45,823 bases of DNA. Source: a virus. The notes under the pieces were generated by a model. The model ran no database searches, was not told the origin of the DNA, and saw nothing but the letters and a program-made list of their open reading frames with translations. The position numbers were made by a program, and so were the translations under genes. Positions 7,737-14,466 of this stretch are shown piece after piece; position 1 is the first letter of the stretch, and each line of letters opens with the position of its first letter. Location of the stretch: IMG/VR virus record IMGVR_UViG_3300040801_002379, positions 64,001 to 109,823 of that record; one strand, given 5' to 3'.

Positions 7737-8939
7737 CTAGTCGGGGTCCTTCAGTCCAAAGAACCGCTTCGCCGACATGCTGGCCTGGACCTTCCCGCCG
7801 ATGCTCTTGTGTCCCTCGATTTCGAGCTGGACCGAGTACAGCGTCGGATACAGCGCCTTTCCGTACTTGAAGCCCTCCTTCGTGATGGTGACCTTGTGCG
7901 TCGTACCATCCTTCTGCTTCCGCTCCAGAACTGTACCCCAAGGAAGGTCCTTCATGTACGGCTTCTGGAGGTCTCTTTCGAACCGGCTGGCGAACGTGGG
8001 GTTGAGCGTAGAGCCCGACGGTTTCGCCGCCGGCTTCGTAGGGCCCTTCTTCGCCGTAACCTTCTTGGTCGGAGCCTTCTTCGCCGTGACCTTCTTGGTC
8101 GAAGCCTTGGCCTTGGTCTCCACGAAGTCCTTCTTCTTCAGCTTCACCTTCTTCTGGACCTTCTTGGTCGGAGCCTTCTTGGTCGGAGCCTTCTTGGTAA
8201 TCGGAGACTTCTTCTTGGCGGCCGTGGCCTTCTTGGTCGGAGTCTTCTTCTTCACGACCTTCTTGGTGGGGGTCTTCTTGGTCATCGTCATTTCCTTCTC
8301 TTCAGGCCCATCGTCGAACTCGGGCAGAGCGTCAGGGGCGAACGCTACCTCGTTCTTCTCGTCGCTGTCAGCGAAATTCTGGAGGACATTCGCCAGCTCG
8401 GTACCGTCAGCCTTCTCCGCGTATTCCGGGGACACTTCGAACGAATCGTCGCCACCAGTGATGTCCTTCTCCGCCATCTCCTGGTCCAGAATCTCGCTCT
8501 CGCTCTTGATGAGCGCCGGGTCGCCGCCTGCAAGCTGAGCTGCTGAGCCGGGAGGCCCTTTGGGTGGTCCAGAATTCGAGGGCTGAAGGGTGTTGTCGGC
8601 CTGGAGGATGGGGAGGCCCATGCCGTGGTTGCTGTAGAGCTTCTTCGCGTACTCGATGCCGTTGGGCTCGGAGCCCAGCATGGCTGCGACCTCGTCGGCC
8701 TCGACGTCCCCGACCAAAGGCGTTTGCTTGTCCATCGTCTCGGCGATGCTGTGACCCATCTCCAGAGCAAGCTGAGGTAGGTGCTTCAGGGCCAGCGTGT
8801 ACAGACAGCGGGCTTGAGCCCCGCACTCGTTGTAGCAGAGCGAGTCGTACGGGTTCCACATGGACCCGAAGCAGGCGATTTCTTCCCGAATGTCCTCGTC
8901 GGACATGGCTTGGATGGTCTCGGAATTGATGTCCGTCAT
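7737..8939 (-). CDS. Lysine-rich histone H1-like protein with DUF2924-like C-terminus
   Basis: 400 residues in four regions. The N-terminus has a cysteine cluster (ACFGSMWNPYDSLCYNEC, then CGAQARC), possibly metal-binding. An acidic middle follows, then about 85 residues of APTKK/KTPTKK repeats like bacterial histone H1-like tails. The last 50-60 residues (HKVTITKEGFKYGKALYPTL ... KRFFGL) look like the DUF2924 family, which ends in a FFGL-type motif and is often found in phages. It probably binds DNA, through the lysine repeats at least. AGGAGAGAAC before the ATG at 8939 sets the start; an in-frame start at 9005 would run into the sigma-like gene. Its role could be genome compaction or regulation, which is inference. 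Confidence 0.82.
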   Translation of the reverse strand: MTDINSETIQAMSDEDIREEIACFGSMWNPYDSLCYNECGAQARCLYTLALKHLPQLALEMGHSIAETMDKQTPLVGDVEADEVAAMLGSEPNGIEYAKKLYSNHGMGLPILQADNTLQPSNSGPPKGPPGSAAQLAGGDPALIKSESEILDQEMAEKDITGGDDSFEVSPEYAEKADGTELANVLQNFADSDEKNEVAFAPDALPEFDDGPEEKEMTMTKKTPTKKVVKKKTPTKKATAAKKKSPITKKAPTKKAPTKKVQKKVKLKKKDFVETKAKASTKKVTAKKAPTKKVTAKKGPTKPAAKPSGSTLNPTFASRFERDLQKPYMKDLPWGTVLERKQKDGTTHKVTITKEGFKYGKALYPTLYSVQLEIEGHKSIGGKVQASMSAKRFFGLKDPD

Positions 8940-8947
8940 GTTCTCTC

Positions 8948-9406
8948 CTACAGGACCGCTTCGAGGCCCCGGGTGGCTTCTCTGTACCAGGCTCTCAGGG
9001 TCCAATCGGACACCTGCTTCTTCTTCGCCATCGCCCGAAGCGATAGGCCTTGGAGATGGTCGATGATGAGCTTCCTGTCAGATTCTGGAGTCTGGAACCA
9101 TCGGTCTCGCAAATCAAGCATCCGGTCCAGATTTATCGTGTAGCTCTGCTCGGGAAGGTCGACGAACACCCGGCATGCCATCTCGCGGTAGTGCAGGCGT
9201 CGGAGGTCGCGACCTCGGTTCCAGATGCTCCGGTAGACGTACTTCGGGTCGGGGCACTTCTGGAGGGCTCGCCATGCGCTGAGCCTCAGCTCGTTCGCGT
9301 AGTCGTCGCGGTCGGGGTCGTTGGGCTTGGTGAAGTAGGCGACGGCCTGCTGGATGCAGGGCTCGAACGCCTTCAGGGCCTTTCGGCCCGAAGTCCGATT
9401 TTCCAT
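8948..9406 (-). CDS. Sigma-70-family-like (ECF-like) transcription factor
   Basis: 152 residues with the size and layout of a small ECF sigma factor. The first 80 residues resemble region 2 (FEPCIQQAVAYF ... DDYANELRLSAWRAL ... YRSIWNRGRDLRR). The last 45 form a region-4-like helix-turn-helix (LSLRAMAKKKQVSDWTLRAW). Similar short sigma-like proteins are known in large phages and direct host RNA polymerase to phage promoters. I start at ATG 9406, which has GAGG about 10 bases upstream; ATG 9460 is possible but would put the upstream palindrome inside the gene. It has its own candidate promoter with a palindrome over the -10 box, which suggests self-regulation. Confidence 0.68.
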   Translation of the reverse strand: MENRTSGRKALKAFEPCIQQAVAYFTKPNDPDRDDYANELRLSAWRALQKCPDPKYVYRSIWNRGRDLRRLHYREMACRVFVDLPEQSYTINLDRMLDLRDRWFQTPESDRKLIIDHLQGLSLRAMAKKKQVSDWTLRAWYREATRGLEAVL

Positions 9407-9430
9407 GTCATTCTGCCTCGTTACGGTACG

Positions 9431-9471
9431 CCTATGGCAATCCGCCATAGGACGATTCATTTCACGTTCAA
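9431..9471 (-). promoter_or_regulatory. Candidate promoter with palindromic operator before the sigma-like gene
   Basis: On the minus strand, TTGAAC (9466-9471) and TATGGC (9444-9449) are separated by 16 bases. The -10 box lies inside a perfect palindrome, CCTATGGC-AATCC-GCCATAGG (9431-9451, read on the plus strand). The 16-base spacer equals that of the three-copy promoter family in this window. The 92-bp gap here is one of few in the replication block. A protein bound to the palindrome would cover the -10 box and repress. The palindrome has no T-tract, so it is not a terminator. Confidence 0.45.
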
Positions 9472-9498
9472 TTTCTGTCGCCTAATGATTTCAGGTAC

Positions 9499-9729
9499 TT
9501 AGTCGGTGCTCTCCTCCACTTTCTTCATCTCGGCCTCGAAGGCCTCTCGGATTTCCTGGAGCAGGTCCTGCCGCTTGGCGCCGAACTCCATGGCTCGGGC
9601 GTGCTGCGCCGCGAGGGTCAGAGCCCCGAGGCTGTAGACCCCGGTCAGCGACATGCCGCTCATCCCCGCGAGACGACGGACGATGGCCGCCACCCGCTCG
9701 GTGGGGTTGATGGTCGTCTTGCTCTTCAC
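9499..9729 (-). CDS. Small hypothetical protein, GTG start coupled to primase
   Basis: 76 residues from a GTG at 9727-9729 that overlaps the primase stop as GTGA, with GGAG 7 bases upstream. The sequence is helical: an arginine-rich first third (PTERVAAIVRRLAG), a short hydrophobic middle (VYSLGALTLAAQHA) and an acidic coiled end (LLQEIREAFEAEMKKVEE). No family recognised. Coupling to primase suggests a replication accessory. A longer reading from 9816 would be mostly inside the primase and is not credible. Confidence 0.7.
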   Translation of the reverse strand: MKSKTTINPTERVAAIVRRLAGMSGMSLTGVYSLGALTLAAQHARAMEFGAKRQDLLQEIREAFEAEMKKVEESTD

Positions 9730-10781
9730 CGGAGGACTCCAGGGATGGCCATCGGATTCAGGGCATGGAACGGAAGGGCAGAGGCACGGAAGGCGTCCAA
9801 GGATGCGCGGTCCCAATCACCCGGGTCACCTTGCGGAAGGAAGACGAGGCGCAAGTCGAAATGCGCGGCGAGGGTGGGGGCCACCTGCATCATCTCGGGG
9901 TGGGCACCGTCAGGCTCGGACGGTGTCGGCCCATCCCACATAAGGTCCACGGCACGGACCCCCTTCTCGACCAAACGCCGAATCTGTCGAGGGTGAATCT
10001 GCTTGCCGAAGGTGCAGACTGCGCTTGGGCCCGCCCTCACAACGTCCATGGGACCCTCAACGATGGCGACGCGGTGGTAGGAGCAGGCGGTGTCGAGGTT
10101 CATCAGAACGTCAGAGGAGACCGCTGCGCCGGGCGACCGTGCCGGGTTCAGGGCCTTGATGAAACGTCCTTGGCTCTCGCTCTGCTCGTACATGGCCCTC
10201 GCCTGCCAGTAGACCAGGAACCCATCTTCCCAAACCGGGAAGACCAGTCGGTTCCGATACCGCCCCTCGGCGCACCAGAACAGACCGAACGTCCTGACGT
10301 CCTCCATCGTGATGCCGCGTTTGAGCATGTAAGGCAAGGGGGACAGGATGGGTCGCGCGCCTTCTGGCGCTGCGATGACGGCGGGGCGTCCAGAATTCGC
10401 AGCCGCCGCGAGCGCCTTGAGGTCCAGCTCGGGAAGAGCTTCTTCGAGGTGGATGCCGTTGGCGTCCAGAACCATCTGGATGGCCTCGTTGGCATCAATG
10501 CCTTCGAGCCACTCGATGAGCTTGAGCAGGCCTCCCGCTCCAGAAGCGGGACGCCTTCGCATGTAGCCGGCATGGTCATCCCACTGGTCCTCGTACTGCT
10601 GGCAGACCCAACAATGGAACGTCTTCTTCTCGGTGTTGACGGCGCACTTGTCCGTCTTGCCGCAGTGTGGGCAGTCGCCAACCCACTCGTCGGTTTTCAG
10701 GGCGTGGAACCCCTTGTCGGTGAGGTAGCCCTCGATGTCGAACGCATCGATTGCGCTCATCAGCTCGGCGTACCCGCTCAT
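9726..10781 (-). CDS. DNA primase (zinc-binding and TOPRIM domains)
   Basis: 351 residues. The N-terminus has a zinc ribbon CPHC ... HCWVC (C37, C40, C57, C60) as in DnaG/T7 primases, which read template trinucleotides. A TOPRIM core follows: VAIVEGPMDV with E242 and D246, then AVDLMWDG (D279, D283), and QGDPGDW (D319) in place of the usual DPDE. It should make RNA primers for the polymerase at 5469-7535 and work with the separate DnaB-like helicase at 11033-12475. The stop of the upstream small gene ends 1 bp before its ATG, so translation is coupled. Its transcript starts at the promoter at 10996-11023. Confidence 0.9.
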   Translation of the reverse strand: MSGYAELMSAIDAFDIEGYLTDKGFHALKTDEWVGDCPHCGKTDKCAVNTEKKTFHCWVCQQYEDQWDDHAGYMRRRPASGAGGLLKLIEWLEGIDANEAIQMVLDANGIHLEEALPELDLKALAAAANSGRPAVIAAPEGARPILSPLPYMLKRGITMEDVRTFGLFWCAEGRYRNRLVFPVWEDGFLVYWQARAMYEQSESQGRFIKALNPARSPGAAVSSDVLMNLDTACSYHRVAIVEGPMDVVRAGPSAVCTFGKQIHPRQIRRLVEKGVRAVDLMWDGPTPSEPDGAHPEMMQVAPTLAAHFDLRLVFLPQGDPGDWDRASLDAFRASALPFHALNPMAIPGVLR

Positions 10782-10782
10782 C

Positions 10783-10974
10783 TCAAATGTCGAACTTCGA
10801 CCCCATGTCCGGGAAGACGCGCTCGATGGGCTCTTCGTCCTCGGTCACCGAAGCAGGGCGCACGACGATGAACTTGCCCATCCACCGACAAACCTCGCGG
10901 GGCTCGATGCTCTCATTCGCTTTCTTCTGAGCCGAGGCTCGTGCCTCTTCCAGGGTCTCGAATGTCTCTGGCAT
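10783..10974 (-). CDS. Small hypothetical protein, first gene of a replication operon
   Basis: 63 residues from ATG 10974, with a strong site AAGGAGGAGCAG upstream and the promoter at 10996-11023 directly before it. The protein has a helical start (FETLEEARASAQKKANE) and a beta-like end (KFIVVRPASVTEDE), resembling small ssrAB-like or DUF folds, but I cannot assign it. It ends 1 bp before primase. Confidence 0.75.
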   Translation of the reverse strand: MPETFETLEEARASAQKKANESIEPREVCRWMGKFIVVRPASVTEDEEPIERVFPDMGSKFDI

Positions 10975-10995
10975 CTGCTCCTCCTTTCCATCTAC

Positions 10996-11045
10996 AGCAT
11001 AGCACAAAAGTCCAGAACGTCAATCAGAAAAGCTAAGATTCTGGA
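10996..11045 (-). promoter_or_regulatory. Promoter P1 of a three-copy family, with two TTCTGGA motifs
   Basis: Minus-strand TTGACG (-35, 11018-11023), a 16-base spacer and TATGCT (-10, 10996-11001) preceded by TTGTGC. The spacer begins with TTCTGGA (11011-11017 on the plus strand reads TCCAGAA). A second copy in the opposite orientation lies 15 bases upstream of the -35 box (11039-11045). Between them is a T-rich stretch, GCTTTTCTGA. The same architecture recurs at 18687-18737 and 19224-19273. It would drive the small gene and primase at 10974 and below. The upstream part overlaps the last codons of the helicase gene. Confidence 0.75.
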
Positions 11046-12475
11046 GTTGGCACGTACCCCATGGGAACCGGAGCCGGCTGGACCCCGGGGCCGTGGTGAA
11101 CGTGGTCACTCGGGGGGTCTTTCTGGACTCCCACGAACCGCATCTGGCTCGGCTCGGTGGCGACCGAGATGACCTTGCCCGCCTGGTTGTCTCGGTACAG
11201 CTCCGCGAAGATTCGAAGCCAGCCGTATTCCTTCTCCTCCTGCGTCGCGTTCAAGCTGCCGATGAAGTCGGTGACCCGAGCCTTCTCGATGGCACCGGCC
11301 ACCTGCGCGGTCTTCAGGAGGTGCTGGTTGGTGTCGTAATTCTTGGTGTCGGGGCGGCGGGCCTGCGAGGCGGTCCAGACCGCGTAGCCCCGATTGGCCA
11401 GGAGCTTCATGTCCCGGAAAGCGTCCACCTCGCTCTCCCACCCCGCCTTGTACGGACCGTGGCGGCCTCGGAGGAGGTCTCCGTAGTCGATGATGATGAG
11501 GTCCGGGCTCCAGCCATGCGAACGCCGGAGCTGTTGCAGCTCGGAGTTGATGTCCAGAATCGTGTAGTCGAACTTCTCCAGAAGTCCGATGACGACGAGA
11601 TGGTCGCGGACGATGGTCTGGTAGTAGTGGAACAGGTCCTTGTACGCCTGCTTGTCCATCTGGCCCGTCTTCACGGCCCAATAGTCGCGGCGAGCAAAGA
11701 AGGCGTCGTAGCGGTCCTGTACCTGCTGCGTTGAACCCTCCAGAACGAAATGAACCACCCGCTTGTATAGGCTGGCCGCGACGGCGGCGTGGTTCAAGAG
11801 CATCGTCGACTTGCCGCCCTTCGCGTACGCAATCCAGATTCCCAGCTCTCCAGGAGACAGGCCGCCGCCCATCACCTTGTCGAGGTCCGGAATGCCGGTG
11901 GAGATGGCGTCTCCCGTTTCACCGTATTCCTGGAACTTCTTCTCTCGGAGCTGCTGTCTCTGACTCAGCTCCTTCGCCAGGAAGGACCGCTCCTTGTGCT
12001 TCCACATGACCTCCTGGAGCTGGTCCATTCGGTGATGCATGAAGTCCATGGCCTCCTGCCGCTTCCCGTGATTCCAGAGCGCCTGAGCGTCCTTGAACGT
12101 GGCGTAGAAATGGTTGGCCCTGGCCCAATCGACGAGTTGCTCCTTCAGCCACTCGTGGTCGCTGAGGCCCGTGTGCTGAAGCTGGTCGACGAGGAGGAGG
12201 ATGGTCGGAGTGAGCTGCTCCCCTTTCTGCTGCGCGAGATGGCGGAGAACGTCGAGCGTCGGGACGCGGCCGTAGTGAGCCCAATACGTCCAGATTTCCG
12301 AGAAGGTCCACCGCATGTCTGGCGTCGAGAAGAACTGCGGCTTGAGATGATGAAGGACGACGTCGACCGTGCCGTCGTCGACGAGGAGGAGCTTGAGCAG
12401 CTTGAGTTGAAATTCTGGACCGAAGGGGAAGGGGGCCTGCGGTACCTGCTCCTGAGGAACGGGGGTCTTATGCAT
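11033..12475 (-). CDS. dnaB: DnaB-like replicative helicase
   Basis: 480 residues. The N-terminal 170 residues are helical, like the DnaB N-domain and linker (VLHHLKPQFFSTPDMRWTFSE). The RecA-like C-terminal domain has Walker A AYAKGGKST (216-224) and Walker B LIIIDYGD (326-333). Then comes WTASQARRPD, matching the H3 motif with its glutamine sensor. This hexameric helicase would unwind the fork ahead of the polymerase and recruit the primase. It overlaps the upstream gene stop by 8 bases and has only a weak ribosome binding site, so it is coupled. The proline-rich last 25 residues are extra. Confidence 0.9.
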   Translation of the reverse strand: MHKTPVPQEQVPQAPFPFGPEFQLKLLKLLLVDDGTVDVVLHHLKPQFFSTPDMRWTFSEIWTYWAHYGRVPTLDVLRHLAQQKGEQLTPTILLLVDQLQHTGLSDHEWLKEQLVDWARANHFYATFKDAQALWNHGKRQEAMDFMHHRMDQLQEVMWKHKERSFLAKELSQRQQLREKKFQEYGETGDAISTGIPDLDKVMGGGLSPGELGIWIAYAKGGKSTMLLNHAAVAASLYKRVVHFVLEGSTQQVQDRYDAFFARRDYWAVKTGQMDKQAYKDLFHYYQTIVRDHLVVIGLLEKFDYTILDINSELQQLRRSHGWSPDLIIIDYGDLLRGRHGPYKAGWESEVDAFRDMKLLANRGYAVWTASQARRPDTKNYDTNQHLLKTAQVAGAIEKARVTDFIGSLNATQEEKEYGWLRIFAELYRDNQAGKVISVATEPSQMRFVGVQKDPPSDHVHHGPGVQPAPVPMGYVPTPES

Positions 12476-13079
12476 TGGCCTGCGCCCTGGCCTCTTCGGC
12501 CGTGATTTCGCCGCGGCGAAGCGCGAGGATGTCGAACTTCACGAGGCGCTGGAGCAGATTCTGGCACTCCACCTTCTTAGGGCACTTCTGACACCACTGA
12601 GACTTGGGGTGGTAGCCGTAGGTGTCGGACATGATGAGCGCCATGCAGAGGTTCGCTTGGCCGTTCTTCAGGTAGACGCGCTTCCGTTGCTCGGCTCCGT
12701 GGATGACGTCTCGGTTCGGGTCCGCGCCCTTCTGAGGGCCCTTCGTGTAGAGCCGGTACCCGTCCAGAGCGCCGCTCTCGACGACCTTCTGGTAGCGCCC
12801 GCTCGCGAGGAGCTTCTCCGACATGAGGTGTCCTGGAGAGAGCTGAGGCGCGAACATCCACCGTCTGGAACGGAAGAGGATGAACAACCAGAGGCGCGGG
12901 TCCAGCTCTCGCTCGACGCACCAGTCGTAGAGCTGCTCGAACAGCTTGTAGCGGTCAGGCGTTAGCTTCGGTGACCGGACCGGCCTCCCGGAGGCTCGGA
13001 GCTTCTGGATGTTGGAGGTTTGGAGCCAGTACGTCGTGTAATCGCTCCAGAGTTGTCGGACTTCTGCTCGTTGTTCCAT
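12468..13079 (-). CDS. Hypothetical protein with C-terminal cysteine cluster
   Basis: 203 residues, no family recognised. The N-terminal half is rich in Trp, Tyr and Arg (LFEQLYDWCVERELDPRLWL). Near the end, WCQKCPKKVEC with a further upstream His (YHPKSQW) could bind zinc or iron. Its ATG at 13079 lacks a clear ribosome binding site and lies 118 bases inside the gene above. It is placed just before the replicative helicase, where phages often carry a loader or accessory protein; this role is only contextual. Confidence 0.75.
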   Translation of the reverse strand: MEQRAEVRQLWSDYTTYWLQTSNIQKLRASGRPVRSPKLTPDRYKLFEQLYDWCVERELDPRLWLFILFRSRRWMFAPQLSPGHLMSEKLLASGRYQKVVESGALDGYRLYTKGPQKGADPNRDVIHGAEQRKRVYLKNGQANLCMALIMSDTYGYHPKSQWCQKCPKKVECQNLLQRLVKFDILALRRGEITAEEARAQANA

Positions 13080-13291
13080 GCTGCTCTGCCCTTCGGTGGC
13101 TCATGCGGCCTGAGGACCAAACCCGGTCCCTTGAAAACCATGCACTCCTTCCCCGTATCGTCGGGGACGAAGCCGAAGGTGTAGTCGGCCTGCCAGGTGA
13201 GGCGACCCGTGACGGGAACTGCGTCCTGGTACATGAGGTCGCAGCCCTTCTTGCAGGCTTCGTAGAAGGCCTTCTCGCGGTTGTTGCTCAT
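12962..13291 (-). CDS. Hypothetical protein overlapping the next gene
   Basis: 109 residues from ATG 13291 with GGAGAGCCCACT upstream. The first 70 residues look folded (KAFYEACKKGCDLMYQDAVP, then TWQADYTFGFVPDDTGKE). The last 39 are Ser/Arg/Gly-rich and lie in the 118-bp overlap with the gene at 12468-13079, so they may be a poorly conserved tail. A frameshift joining the two frames, natural or a sequencing error, is an alternative. Confidence 0.65.
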   Translation of the reverse strand: MSNNREKAFYEACKKGCDLMYQDAVPVTGRLTWQADYTFGFVPDDTGKECMVFKGPGLVLRPHEPPKGRAAWNNEQKSDNSGAITRRTGSKPPTSRSSEPPGGRSGHRS

Positions 13292-13334
13292 AGTGGGCTC
13301 TCCATGGTGCGACGTCCCGAGGACGGCGTCAACC

Positions 13335-13769
13335 TTACAGCGGGTCGTCTTCGAGAGACCAGCTCGGATTCCGGTCGAACATCTCACGGGTGAGCTGCCG
13401 AATCGCGCGGTCCAGCTCGGCCGTGGTGAGCGTGTCGTCCTTCATCTTCTCGGTCCGAACGATGTGCTTGGTGCCGTCTGGCGCGCGAGCTTCCTCCTCC
13501 TGGACCTCTCCAGAAGGGAGGGTGAGGCGATGGCCTCGGTAGGCGTTGACGACCTGCTGGAAGGCGAGCAGTCCAACGGGTTCACCGGACTCGTCGGTGA
13601 TGTCACTCAGGCACTTGACCAGGTCCGGAGTGTACAGCACCAGAAACGTCCTGTTCGTTTTCTGGAGCCACCTCAGGAGATGGTCCGTGTCCGTCAGGGC
13701 TACCGCCTGCTGGCGGGCCAGAAGCTCCGCTGGTGTCGCCTTTTCGAATTGAAGTCCTAGCTTGGTCAC
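13335..13769 (-). CDS. Hypothetical protein, GTG start
   Basis: 144 residues. The GTG at 13769 has a near-perfect ribosome binding site, GGAGGAGG, five bases upstream, so I prefer it to a TTG at 13784. The protein is acidic and helical with a central segment NRTFLVLYTPDLVKCLSDI and a C-terminal LTREMFDRNPSW. No family recognised. It is the first secure gene after the terminator at 13958-14000, so it needs either read-through or a promoter I could not find. Confidence 0.72.
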   Translation of the reverse strand: MTKLGLQFEKATPAELLARQQAVALTDTDHLLRWLQKTNRTFLVLYTPDLVKCLSDITDESGEPVGLLAFQQVVNAYRGHRLTLPSGEVQEEEARAPDGTKHIVRTEKMKDDTLTTAELDRAIRQLTREMFDRNPSWSLEDDPL

Positions 13770-13914
13770 GTTGTCCTCCTCCAAGGGGAACGGTCAGGTT
13801 GAGGCCCGGCACTCCGAAGATGATGGCGGCTCCAGAACGGAGACTCCACTTGGCTCGGAGCAGAGGGCCCAAGGTGATGCTCTTCGAGATGTTGAGCCGG
13901 GGGCTTTTGGCCAT
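13603..13914 (-). CDS. Possible small protein between terminator and next gene
   Basis: The frame from ATG 13914 gives 103 residues. The first 48 codons have mostly G or C in third position and read like protein (LNISKSITLGPLLRAK, then IIFGVPGLNLTVPLG), vaguely like DUF4236 small proteins. There is no ribosome binding site, and the last 55 codons overlap the better-supported gene at 13335-13769. I report it because it fills an otherwise empty 145 bp; it may be spurious. Confidence 0.3.
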   Translation of the reverse strand: MAKSPRLNISKSITLGPLLRAKWSLRSGAAIIFGVPGLNLTVPLGGGQRDQARTSIRKGDTSGASGPPAGGSPDGHGPSPEVAPENEQDVSGAVHSGPGQVPE

Positions 13915-13957
13915 TGGCCAGACGGTAGCCGCAGAAGGCTCGTTCGTCGTGTTCTGG

Positions 13958-14000
13958 AAAAAGAAAGCCCCCTCACCCGAGCAGAAAGGGTGAGAGGGCT
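13958..14000 (-). terminator. Rho-independent terminator
   Basis: Read on the minus strand, the stem AGCCCTCTCACCC pairs with GGGTGAGGGGGCT (13 positions, one mismatch) around a 9-base loop. It is followed at once by TTTCTTTTT. This ends the transcript carrying the SF2 helicase and the gene at 14114-14452. The 113 bp between that gene and the stem hold no convincing gene; a frame from 14117 runs straight through the terminator. Confidence 0.85.
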
Positions 14001-14113
14001 GGTGCATGAACCGTGTACCGCAACGTCGTGACCCCCATGGAAAGGAGCTTTGACTTGAAGAGATGATGACAGCATCCCTTCTGGATGTCCAGAGCTTCCA
14101 GAAACATGCGGAC

Positions 14114-14452
14114 TCATTCGCCCTCCTCGGATTTTTGAGGAGAAACCCCCTGATACCGCACTTCGAAGCGATGACGCCCGACGCCAGCCTCGATGTTCGC
14201 CCGAGCCGCTTCAACGATTCCAGGAAAGGCCTCGATGAGAGCCTTCTTGAAAGCCTCTCTGATGGCCGCTGGGAGGCCCAGGCGGAACCCGTCCAGCCCT
14301 CCGGTCGGGACCTCTGCGATGGCCCCTGCGACCTCTGAGCCCCCTTTGCGTTCTTCCTGCCAGGGCTGAGCCCTGACGAGGCGCTGAATCTCGTGGCCCG
14401 CGGCCTCCAGGGACGCCATGTCCACGTGGAAGGTGTCGTCTTCGTCGGTCAT
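14114..14452 (-). CDS. Hypothetical protein
   Basis: 112 residues from ATG 14452, with AGGAGGAGAGAGG upstream that overlaps the SF2-helicase stop region. An acidic start (TDEDDTFHVDMASLEAAG) is followed by a helical body (AIREAFKKALIEAFPGIVEA). No family recognised. It is the last gene before the terminator and therefore co-expressed with the helicase. Confidence 0.75.
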   Translation of the reverse strand: MTDEDDTFHVDMASLEAAGHEIQRLVRAQPWQEERKGGSEVAGAIAEVPTGGLDGFRLGLPAAIREAFKKALIEAFPGIVEAARANIEAGVGRHRFEVRYQGVSPQKSEEGE

Positions 14453-14466
14453 CGGCCTCTCTCCTC

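Noticed and set aside
8041-8300. Tandem DNA repeats of about 15-30 bp (TTCTTGGTCGGAGCC type), considered as a CRISPR-like or minisatellite array
   Set aside because: They are the codons of the APTKK lysine repeats, with no spacers of regular length.
13794-14117. 107-residue minus-strand frame with an ATGA junction
   Set aside because: It reads through the strong terminator and has shadow-like composition.
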